A program made the translations under genes and the position numbers. The notes beneath the pieces were generated by a model. The model ran no database searches, was not told the DNA's origin, and worked only from the letters and a program-made list of their open reading frames with translations. Of a stretch of DNA of 64,000 nucleotides, positions 57,405 to 64,000 are shown in pieces (the stretch's first letter is position 1; each line of letters opens with the position of its first letter). This DNA comes from Rhodococcus sp. RD6.2 (lineage in GTDB: Bacteria; Actinomycetota; Actinomycetes; Mycobacteriales; Mycobacteriaceae): positions 48,167 to 112,166 of the forward strand of contig NZ_CVQP01000004.1 in NCBI RefSeq assembly GCF_001040705.1, read 5' to 3'.

Positions 57405-58550
57405 ATGAGCGTCGACTTCACCACCGAACAGCGAGCCTTCGCGCAGGCCGTCGCGGACTTCTGCAAACGGGAAGCGGGGACGCGGGAGAAGCGCGACAAG
57501 CTCACCGGCAACGGCGCGCACAACCACAACCAGGGCGTCTACTCCAAGATGGCCGACCTGGGATGGCTGGGCCTGACGGTCCCGGAGGCGTACGGGGGCT
57601 CCGACGCGACCATGGTCGACATGTGCATCCTGCTCGAGGAGACCGCCCGTGGGATGGCACCGATCGGAGCGATCGGCCCGACCCTGATCACCGGCGGCGC
57701 GTACGCGAAGTTCGGCACCGAGGCGCAGAAGGAGTCGGTCCTGCGAGGCATCGTCGGCGGCGTGTCCCAGTCGATCTCGATGTCCGAGCCGGAAGCAGGA
57801 TCCGACGTCGGCAACCTGAGTACGAAGGCGGAGAAGACCTCAGGCGGCTGGGTCGTCAACGGCCAGAAGACGTGGTGTTCGAACGCGCACATCTCCGAGA
57901 ACATCCTGCTCGTCGCCCGCACCAGCCGTGGCGAGAACAAGCACGAGGGACTGACGATGTTCCACGTGCCTGCGAACACCCCAGGGCTGAAGATCAGCCC
58001 GATCGAACTGATGGGCGGCCAGAAGGAGACCAACGACCTCTACTTCACCGACTGCGTCCTGCCCGAGGACGCGGTGGTCGGCGAAGTCGGCGGTGGCTGG
58101 CGACAGCTGATGACCGGTTTGAACTTCGAACGGCTGATTCTGTCCGCCATGGCGCTCGGCGCCGCCGAGCGCGCGTTCGAGGACGTGCTCGGCTTCGTCT
58201 CGCAGCGCAAGCAGTTCGGTCGGCCCATCGGCACCTTCCAGGCCCTGCGACACCGCATCGCCGACCTCGCCACCGAGATCGAGTGCACGAAACTGCTCGT
58301 CTACAGCGTGGCGCGTCAGGCCGACGCGAATCCCGACATGATGCTCCCGCGCGAGGCATCGATGGCCAAGCTCAAGGCCACCGAGACCGCGCGGCGGGTC
58401 GCACTCGACGGAATGCAGATGATGGGCGGCTACGGCTACGCCGCCGAGTTCGACATGGAGAAGCACGTCCGCTCGGCACTGGTGTCCACGATCTTCGGAG
58501 GCACCAGCGAGATCCAGCGCGACATCATCGGCAAGACTTACGGACTCTGA
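57405..58550 (+). CDS. Acyl-CoA dehydrogenase
   Basis: This 381-residue FAD enzyme introduces the 2,3 double bond into an acyl-CoA. Motifs are ISMSEPEAGSDVGNL (flavin-binding loop), WCSNA, the RKQFGRPIGTFQALRH helix and the terminal FGGTSEIQRDIIG. The usual C-terminal base Glu (YEGT in medium-chain enzymes) is Gly here (FGGT). Glu 242 in NFERL is the likely base, as in isovaleryl- and long-chain-type enzymes. ATG 57405 follows GGGAGAG. It is divergent from ALDH and followed after 61 bases by the GntR gene, probably in the same transcript. Confidence 0.92.
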   Translation: MSVDFTTEQRAFAQAVADFCKREAGTREKRDKLTGNGAHNHNQGVYSKMADLGWLGLTVPEAYGGSDATMVDMCILLEETARGMAPIGAIGPTLITGGAYAKFGTEAQKESVLRGIVGGVSQSISMSEPEAGSDVGNLSTKAEKTSGGWVVNGQKTWCSNAHISENILLVARTSRGENKHEGLTMFHVPANTPGLKISPIELMGGQKETNDLYFTDCVLPEDAVVGEVGGGWRQLMTGLNFERLILSAMALGAAERAFEDVLGFVSQRKQFGRPIGTFQALRHRIADLATEIECTKLLVYSVARQADANPDMMLPREASMAKLKATETARRVALDGMQMMGGYGYAAEFDMEKHVRSALVSTIFGGTSEIQRDIIGKTYGL

Positions 58551-58611
58551 GGATCGGTTCGGCTCACGATCATCGGCGCCTATGCTCGAAAGCCGTGAAG
58601 GAGGCAGTGCG

Positions 58612-59319
58612 TTGACCACCACCCGAAAGGCCGGCTTTGCCGGCGGCCCGAACGCGGGCCGTACGCTGCGTCGCCGTCCCCAACTGTCGGACGAGGTCGC
58701 AGCGCACGTGCGCGGGATGATCATGTCCGGTGGGGTGCGACCGGGCGACTACATCCGTCTCGACGAGACGGCTGCCGAACTCGGTGTCAGCGTGACACCG
58801 GTACGGGAGGCGCTGCTGACGCTGCGCGGCGAGGGACTCGTCGAACTCGTGCCACACCGGGGTTACGTGGTTGCCCCGCTGAGCCGTTCGGACATTCACG
58901 ACCTCTTCTGGCTGCAGGGACAGATCGCCGAGAGGCTTGCCATCCGCGCGACGGCCGCGATCACACCGGAGGTTCTGCACGAGATGCGGGAGGCCCGCGA
59001 CGAGCTCGCGCGCGCGGTTGCGGAGTCCGATACGGCCCGCGTCGAACTGCTCGAGTTCTCGTTCCATCGGCAGCTCAACCGGCTCGCGAACGCGAACAAG
59101 CTGTCGTGGTTCCTGCTGAACGCCGTCCGCTACACACCCGCGCACCTGTATTCGTCGGACCCGGCGTGGGGCGAAGCGGCGGTGGCCAGCCACGACCGGT
59201 TGATCGCAGCACTCGAGGCAGGCGACGCGGGAGCGGCGGCCGCGGTGACCCGTGCGCACTTCGCCGACGGCGCCGATCGACTCCTCGCACACCTGGAGAC
59301 GATCGGGATCTGGGACTGA
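58612..59319 (+). CDS. GntR-family regulator, FCD (FadR-type) subfamily
   Basis: This 235-residue repressor has an N-terminal winged helix (about residues 20-85: GDYIRLDETAAELGVSVTPV, REALLTLRGEGLVELVPHRG). An FCD effector domain follows whose likely metal-binding histidines are seen in FSFHRQLNRL, ASHDRLI and RAHFADG. I chose TTG 58612, preceded by GAAGGAGG seven bases upstream; an ATG ten codons earlier has no ribosome site. It lies directly after the acyl-CoA dehydrogenase. FCD regulators commonly bind short palindromes next to their own operons, so the TCACATATATTTGA site is a candidate target. In mycobacteria a GntR/FCD protein (Mce1R) controls mce1. Confidence 0.9.
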   Translation: MTTTRKAGFAGGPNAGRTLRRRPQLSDEVAAHVRGMIMSGGVRPGDYIRLDETAAELGVSVTPVREALLTLRGEGLVELVPHRGYVVAPLSRSDIHDLFWLQGQIAERLAIRATAAITPEVLHEMREARDELARAVAESDTARVELLEFSFHRQLNRLANANKLSWFLLNAVRYTPAHLYSSDPAWGEAAVASHDRLIAALEAGDAGAAAAVTRAHFADGADRLLAHLETIGIWD

Positions 59320-59349
59320 CCCACTCGATCACACTCCCCCACAATGCAT

Positions 59350-59381
59350 CAGGCCGCGTCCGGCGATCCGGACGCGGCCTG
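59350..59381. terminator. Bidirectional hairpin terminator
   Basis: CAGGCCGCGTCCGG and CCGGACGCGGCCTG form a perfect 14-bp stem around a four-base CGAT loop. It sits between the convergent GntR (ends 59319) and membrane-protein (ends 59400) genes and can serve both. Confidence 0.85.
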
Positions 59382-59399
59382 TGTGTCGAATGACGTGGG

Positions 59400-59792
59400 C
59401 TACCAGACGACGGCGATGATCACGTTCACGATGGCGAGGATGCCGATGGCGTGGGCCAACGTCGCGGTGGAGCTCGCAGTCGTCAGGGCACCCGCGCCGC
59501 CGGAGGTGCCCGCGTTCTCTTCCTTCGCCTTGCGCACACCGATCACCGCGAGGACGGCGATGACGATCGCGATGACCAGCTTCACTCCGACCTTCATGTG
59601 GTTGAGGTCGGCATCGTTCGCCTCGTTGAGCCCGACCAACGCGAGACCGGAGATCAACTGCAGGAAGGCGCCGTGCATCATGCCGGGCAGCACCTGCGGA
59701 ACCCCGCGCATCGCCACGGTCAGGTAGCTACCGATGATGGCGGCGAGGCCGATGAAGTGCAGGATCAGGAAGATGTCGATGGCTGCGGTCAT
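59400..59792 (-). CDS. Small four-helix membrane protein of unknown function
   Basis: This 130-residue protein has hydrophobic segments at about residues 5-28, 38-56, 68-87 and 108-130. A hydrophilic Gly/Thr/Ala loop with a KAKEEN patch lies between the third and fourth. I do not recognise a catalytic motif. A histidine in the first helix (LILHFIGLAAIIG) and two methionines at 38-39 are noted without interpretation. ATG 59792 was chosen because it gives a compact membrane protein; the frame is open upstream but that part is non-hydrophobic and arginine-rich. It stands alone, convergent with GntR and divergent from asnB. Confidence 0.75.
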   Translation of the reverse strand: MTAAIDIFLILHFIGLAAIIGSYLTVAMRGVPQVLPGMMHGAFLQLISGLALVGLNEANDADLNHMKVGVKLVIAIVIAVLAVIGVRKAKEENAGTSGGAGALTTASSTATLAHAIGILAIVNVIIAVVW

Positions 59793-60059
59793 GACTGCAT
59801 CGAACAGGTCCGGAGAGGACCTGTAAAGGAAGGTTTGCCTTTGCCGGGCGATCCGGAAACCACACCTGACGAGCACTGGACAGCTGTCCAGGCAATGTTG
59901 TCTAAACCGGACCGGCGGGACCCTACTTCCGAGTACTGTCACTGAACCGAACGGGGCGGCGAGCGCACAGCCTCGGCCCGCACGACGGCCGACGGCTCGC
60001 CACTCCGCACCCATACCCCATCGTCCCGCGACACCCGCCGTGGCAAGGAGTCAATTTCC

Positions 60060-61730
60060 GTGTGTTCGATCTTCGGCATCTTCGGCCTGAACCCCGACGA
60101 GGACCTGGCAACGCTGCGGCTCCGGGCGGTGGAGGCCTCCCGGCGGCAACGCCACCGCGGGCCTGACTGGAGCGGAGTGTTCGTCGACGACGGCGCGATT
60201 CTCGTGCACGAACGCCTCGCGATCGTGGACCCCGCGAGCGGCGCGCAACCACTCCGATCGCAGGACGGCTACCTGGTGCTCACCGTCAACGGCGAGATCT
60301 ACAACCACCGCGAGCTGCGCGAGAGCCTCGACTACGAGTTCACGACCGCCTCGGACAGCGAGGTCATCAACGCGCTGTACCGCAGCAGCGACGCCGACTT
60401 CGTGAGCCGTCTCAACGGAATCTTCGCGTTCGCGCTCTGGGACTCGGACCAGCGGCGCTATCTGATCGCCCGCGACCCGATCGGTGTGTGCCCGTTGTAC
60501 TGGGGCCGCGACGCCGACGGTCACCTCCTCGTGGCGTCCGAGATGAAGGCCCTCGTCGACACCTGTGACGACGTCGCCCAGTTCCCGCCCGGACACGTCT
60601 ACGACAGCGCGACCGGTGAGCTGCGCCAGTACTACTCGAAGCCCTGGCGCGACCACGCATCGACGGCGGGAACCGAGGTCGCGCGTGCGGCTCTGCGCGA
60701 GGCGTTCGAGCAGGCGGTCCGTCGCCAGTTGATGACCGACGTGCCCTACGGCGTGCTGCTGTCGGGCGGACTCGATTCGTCCCTCGTCGCTGCCTGTGCG
60801 GCGAAGTTCGCTCGCGATCGCATCGAGGACGACGACCGCACTGAGGCCTGGTGGCCGCGACTGCATTCGTTTGCCATCGGACTCGACGGCTCGCCGGATC
60901 TCGCGGCCGCCCAGACCGCGGCGGACATGCTGGGCACCGAACATCACGGATTCGTCTACACGTTCGAGGAAGGGCTCGACGCCCTGCCCGAGGTGATCCG
61001 GCACATCGAGACCTACGACGTCACCACCATCCGCGCTTCGACGCCCATGTTCCTGCTCGCGCGTCGGATCAAGGCGATGGGCGTGAAGATGGTGCTGTCC
61101 GGTGAGGGCGCCGACGAGATCTTCGGTGGATACCTGTACTTCCACAAGGCACCGTCGGCGCAGGCGTTTCACGAGGAGACGGTGCGCAAGATCGACGCCC
61201 TGCACAACTACGACTGCCTCCGTGCGAACAAGTCGATGATGGCCTGGGGCGTGGAGGCCCGGGTCCCCTTCCTCGACCTCGAGTTCCTCGACACCGCAAT
61301 GGGTATGGACGCGCGACACAAGATGGCCGGCGGCGGCCGGATCGAGAAGGCCGTGATCCGTGAGGCGTTCGAGGGCGCCCTTCCCGAGCAGATCCTGTGG
61401 CGGCAGAAGGAGCAGTTCAGCGACGGCGTCGGCTACGGCTGGATCGACGGGCTGAAGGATCACGCCGAGGTGGTGGTCACCGACGCCGAGTTCGCGACGG
61501 CCGCCGAGCGCTTCCCGCACAATCCTCCGGCCACCAAGGAGGCGTTCCTCTACCGCCGAATCTTCGAGCAGCACTTTCCCGGCGCCGCTGCTGCCGAGAC
61601 CGTACCCGGCGGCAAGTCCATCGCCTGCTCCACTCCGGCTGCGCTGGAATGGGATCCGGAGTTCGCCGCGATGGCCGATCCGTCAGGCCGTGCCGTACGC
61701 GGGGTGCACGACCAGGCTCTCGTCGGATAG
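60060..61730 (+). CDS. asnB: Asparagine synthetase, glutamine-hydrolysing (AsnB type)
   Basis: This 556-residue enzyme makes asparagine from aspartate, ATP and glutamine. After removal of Met, Cys 2 is the N-terminal glutaminase nucleophile (MCSIFGIFG). HRGPDWSG (32-39) and NGEIYN (77-82) complete that domain. The synthetase domain has the ATP-pyrophosphatase loop SGGLDS (225-230) and SGEGADEIFGGY. Length and motifs match E. coli AsnB closely. It starts at GTG 60060, with AAGGAG nine bases upstream. It faces the mbtH-NRPS genes across a shared terminator. It could feed Asn to the neighbouring NRPS, but a housekeeping role is just as possible. Confidence 0.95.
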   Translation: MCSIFGIFGLNPDEDLATLRLRAVEASRRQRHRGPDWSGVFVDDGAILVHERLAIVDPASGAQPLRSQDGYLVLTVNGEIYNHRELRESLDYEFTTASDSEVINALYRSSDADFVSRLNGIFAFALWDSDQRRYLIARDPIGVCPLYWGRDADGHLLVASEMKALVDTCDDVAQFPPGHVYDSATGELRQYYSKPWRDHASTAGTEVARAALREAFEQAVRRQLMTDVPYGVLLSGGLDSSLVAACAAKFARDRIEDDDRTEAWWPRLHSFAIGLDGSPDLAAAQTAADMLGTEHHGFVYTFEEGLDALPEVIRHIETYDVTTIRASTPMFLLARRIKAMGVKMVLSGEGADEIFGGYLYFHKAPSAQAFHEETVRKIDALHNYDCLRANKSMMAWGVEARVPFLDLEFLDTAMGMDARHKMAGGGRIEKAVIREAFEGALPEQILWRQKEQFSDGVGYGWIDGLKDHAEVVVTDAEFATAAERFPHNPPATKEAFLYRRIFEQHFPGAAAAETVPGGKSIACSTPAALEWDPEFAAMADPSGRAVRGVHDQALVG

Positions 61731-61768
61731 CAGCACCCGCGCCGCCGACCGCAAATCGACGGTCGACC

Positions 61769-61820
61769 ACCAACGAAAGTGGGGCTCCAGCCATCAGGCT
61801 GGAGCCCCACTTTCGTTGGT
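61769..61820. terminator. Bidirectional terminator with a 24-bp perfect stem
   Basis: Arms 61769-61792 and 61797-61820 are perfectly complementary over 24 bases around the loop ATCA. It is centred between asnB (ends 61730, plus) and mbtH (ends 61824, minus). The stem has an AAAG/CTTT segment near its base, so transcripts in both directions would meet a U-rich arm. Confidence 0.9.
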
Positions 61821-61823
61821 CGA

Positions 61824-62060
61824 TCAGCCGCCGAGTCCGACCTTCTCGCCATCCGCCGCCATGGCGGCGATCAGGCTCTTGGGACGCATGTCCGTCCAGT
61901 TTTCCTCGACGTACTGCACACACGACTGACGTGACGCCGCGCCGTGCACGGTTGTCCAGCCTGCAGGCACGTCGGCGAACGTGGGCCACAGCGAGTGCTG
62001 CCCCTCGTCGTTCACCAGCACGAAGAACGTGCCCTCTTCGTCATCGAACGGATTGCTCAC
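61824..62060 (-). CDS. mbtH: MbtH-like protein
   Basis: This is a 78-residue accessory protein that binds NRPS adenylation domains and helps their folding or activity. The family signature is complete: N17, E19, Q21 and SLWP (23-26), then [10 protein letters not shown] (54-63). It starts at GTG 62060. It lies 97 bases downstream of the TE-ending NRPS, in the same direction, and is probably in its operon. It is the only MbtH-like gene in the window, so it may also serve the giant NRPS. Confidence 0.96.
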   Translation of the reverse strand: MSNPFDDEEGTFFVLVNDEGQHSLWPTFADVPAGWTTVHGAASRQSCVQYVEENWTDMRPKSLIAAMAADGEKVGLGG

Positions 62061-62157
62061 TTCAGTACTGCCTTTCGTTTCGCTGCACCGGACACATTCG
62101 CCGGCACTGTCACGGTCTTCACGCTCGTCACTTCACGATCCGCTGCTTCGCCTGGCC

Positions 62158-64000
62158 TCACCCACGACCTTCGTCCGCCGCCCACGACTCGGTGAGCACG
62201 GCCGCGATCCGAGTCAGCGCCGCCGGCGTCGCCATGGTCCAGTGGGTGGTGTCGATCGGATGGTTGTGGATCCGACCACCGATCACTTCCGCCCAGGTCG
62301 AGGCCCCCCGCAGTCCGCTCGGATCGTCCAGCGTCGCGGTGAAGTACACGAGGTCCCCCTTGAACAGGGCCGGCTCGTAGGCCGCGGCCAGCGCCATGGA
62401 CGCCTCTGCCGCCGCGAAGGCCGTCGCGATCCGGTCGGAGCCGAGCCCGTTGAAGGGCTCCGGCAGACCGGCCACCAATTCCGCAACCGTGTCAGTTGAC
62501 ATCTCGCCCTCGATCGCATCGTCGATTTCGACACCGGGAAGCACCAGCGCAAGCATGTCACGAGTCGACGGGGCCGACGTCTCGGCGACGGGGGCCGCCT
62601 CGATCTCCACGGCCTGCGCGCGGCCCGTCGCGACGAAGCTGTCCATTATCGACAGCAGGGCCACCTCCTCACCCTCCGCTTGCAGCCGTACGGCCATCGC
62701 ATGCGCGATGATGCCACCGAGCGACCAACCCAACAGGTTGTACGGCCCGGTCGGCTGCACCGCGCGAACCTCCCGGACATACCGTTCCGCCCAGGACTCG
62801 ATCGAATCGGGGACGGCGCCGTCGCCGCTCAGTGCGGGCGACTGCAGTCCGTACACACCGCGAGCCGGATCGAGATGCTGCGCCAGTCCGGCAAAGGCCC
62901 ACGACAGTCCGACGACCGGGTGGATACAGAACAGCGGCTGATCGCGCCCCTCGCGGATCGGGAGAACAACGCCGAACGCATCCGCGCCGAGGACCTCGAC
63001 CTCACCAGAACGCGCGGATTCGATTCGCGCCGCGAACATTTCGGTCGTCGGCTCCGCGAACAGCCAGACCAGCGGCACCTCGAATCCGAGTTCCGACGTC
63101 AGCCTGGACACGACCTTAGTGGCGATCAGAGAGTTGCCACCGACGTCGAAGTAGTTGTCGTCGAGACCGACTCGCTCGACGCCGACAACCTCCTCGATCA
63201 CCGTGGCTACGGTCTTCTCGACCTCGGTGACCGGCGCCCGGTACTGCTTGGCGACGAACTCCGGCGCCGGCAGTGCCTTCCGATCCACCTTGCCGTTGGC
63301 ATTGAGCGGCATCTCGTCGAGGACCGTCACCACCGAGGGCACCATGTACGACGGCAACCGCCCCGCCAGCCAGGACCGCAGGTCCAGAGCGTCGACCGTG
63401 GTGTCCGGCTCGCCGACCACGTAGCCGACCAGCCGATCGCCGGTCACGTCGCCGTGGACCAGCACGACAGCCCTGGCAATCGACTCGTGAGCGAGCAGCA
63501 CTGCCTCGATCTCTCCGAGCTCGATCCGCAACCCCCGCAACTTCACCTGGAAGTCGGTACGACCGATGTACTCGAGAGACCCCTCCCGATTCCACCGCAC
63601 CAGGTCGCCGGTGCGATACATCCGATCACCGGGCTCCCCGAACGGGCTGGCGACGAATCGATCCGACGTCAGATCGAATCGGCCACCGTAACCGCGCCCC
63701 ACACCGACACCGCCGACGTACAGCTCACCCTCCACACCGACCGGAACCACCCTCAACCGGCGATCGAGAACGAACAGGTCGAGATTCGGCACCGGACGCC
63801 CGATGGGCACGCCAGCCACATCGGCGACCGACGCTGCCTGGAACGACACCACATCCGACGCCTCGGTCGGACCATAGCTGTTGACCACCCGCACACCGGA
63901 TTCCATCAGTGCTGCGAGCCTTCCGACGTTGATCGGCTCACCGCCCAGGAACACCACATCGAGCGCGGCGAGCGCGCCCTGTTCGTGGAGAAGACCGACC
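62158..64000 (-). CDS. Nonribosomal peptide synthetase, C-terminal A-T-TE (N-terminus beyond right edge)
   Basis: The last 613 residues of an NRPS are visible. The partial adenylation domain has [29 protein letters not shown] and the [10 protein letters not shown] lysine. The carrier domain has YFDVGGNSL. The thioesterase (about 62170-62940) has GWSLGG with the nucleophilic Ser, an Asp in SIMDSF and a His in TTHWTM. It therefore releases the product by hydrolysis or cyclisation. A-domain pocket positions visible are G-S-D-V (third-last region onwards), the same as module 11 of the giant NRPS. The frame is open to the window edge, so the start is outside. MbtH follows in the same direction. 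Confidence 0.95.
   Translation of the reverse strand, partial: VGLLHEQGALAALDVVFLGGEPINVGRLAALMESGVRVVNSYGPTEASDVVSFQAASVADVAGVPIGRPVPNLDLFVLDRRLRVVPVGVEGELYVGGVGVGRGYGGRFDLTSDRFVASPFGEPGDRMYRTGDLVRWNREGSLEYIGRTDFQVKLRGLRIELGEIEAVLLAHESIARAVVLVHGDVTGDRLVGYVVGEPDTTVDALDLRSWLAGRLPSYMVPSVVTVLDEMPLNANGKVDRKALPAPEFVAKQYRAPVTEVEKTVATVIEEVVGVERVGLDDNYFDVGGNSLIATKVVSRLTSELGFEVPLVWLFAEPTTEMFAARIESARSGEVEVLGADAFGVVLPIREGRDQPLFCIHPVVGLSWAFAGLAQHLDPARGVYGLQSPALSGDGAVPDSIESWAERYVREVRAVQPTGPYNLLGWSLGGIIAHAMAVRLQAEGEEVALLSIMDSFVATGRAQAVEIEAAPVAETSAPSTRDMLALVLPGVEIDDAIEGEMSTDTVAELVAGLPEPFNGLGSDRIATAFAAAEASMALAAAYEPALFKGDLVYFTATLDDPSGLRGASTWAEVIGGRIHNHPIDTTHWTMATPAALTRIAAVLTESWAADEGRG

Noticed and set aside
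59824..59842. Iron-box-like (DtxR/IdeR) sequence upstream of asnB
   Set aside because: Only about 9 of 19 positions agree with the consensus; the AAAGG/CCTTT symmetry is weak.

Overview
The window is GC-rich actinobacterial DNA, most likely from a mycolic-acid-containing genus such as Rhodococcus (Nocardia or Gordonia are possible). The evidence is a complete yrbE/mce lipid-import operon with a FadD5-type acyl-CoA synthetase, tandem WS/DGAT wax-ester/triacylglycerol synthases, very large NRPS genes, and a mycobacterial-type LexA box. No rRNA, tRNA, CRISPR array or insertion sequence was seen.

Positions 1-37618 (minus strand) hold one uninterrupted nonribosomal peptide synthetase frame: 12,539 codons in the window, with the C-terminus beyond the left edge. 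Eleven modules are visible. Order: C-A-T-E, five C-A-T modules, C-A-T-E, three C-A-T modules, then C-A running off the edge. The first domain is an EntF-like condensation domain with no loading A-T before it, so an acyl- or aryl-capped product is likely. Specificity pockets read clearly as Ser (module 7, epimerised to D) and Thr (module 8); modules 1 and 5 have nearly identical, unassigned pockets. A perfect SOS box (TCGAAC-N4-GTTCGA) lies about 150 bp upstream of the start.

Positions 38292-51045 (minus strand) hold a lipid import and activation region: nitronate-monooxygenase-like gene, enoyl-CoA hydratase-family gene and fadD5, then yrbEA-yrbEB-mceA-B-C-D-E-F and an Mce-associated gene, the last nine tightly coupled. 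A hairpin separates fadD5 from yrbEA, and a run of palindromes lies at the yrbEA promoter. A protein with two TetR DNA-binding domains is divergent from the nitronate-monooxygenase-like gene.

Positions 52644-59792 hold lipid-metabolism genes: two WS/DGAT paralogues, an aldehyde dehydrogenase, and a divergent acyl-CoA dehydrogenase followed by a GntR/FCD regulator, then a small membrane protein. The ALDH/acyl-CoA dehydrogenase promoter region carries a near copy of the 14-bp palindrome found before yrbEA, which suggests common control of import and catabolism.

Positions 60060-64000 hold asparagine synthetase (plus strand), a 24-bp perfect-stem hairpin terminator, an MbtH-like protein and the C-terminal A-T-TE end of a second NRPS whose N-terminus lies beyond the right edge. 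Its last adenylation domain resembles module 11 of the first NRPS.
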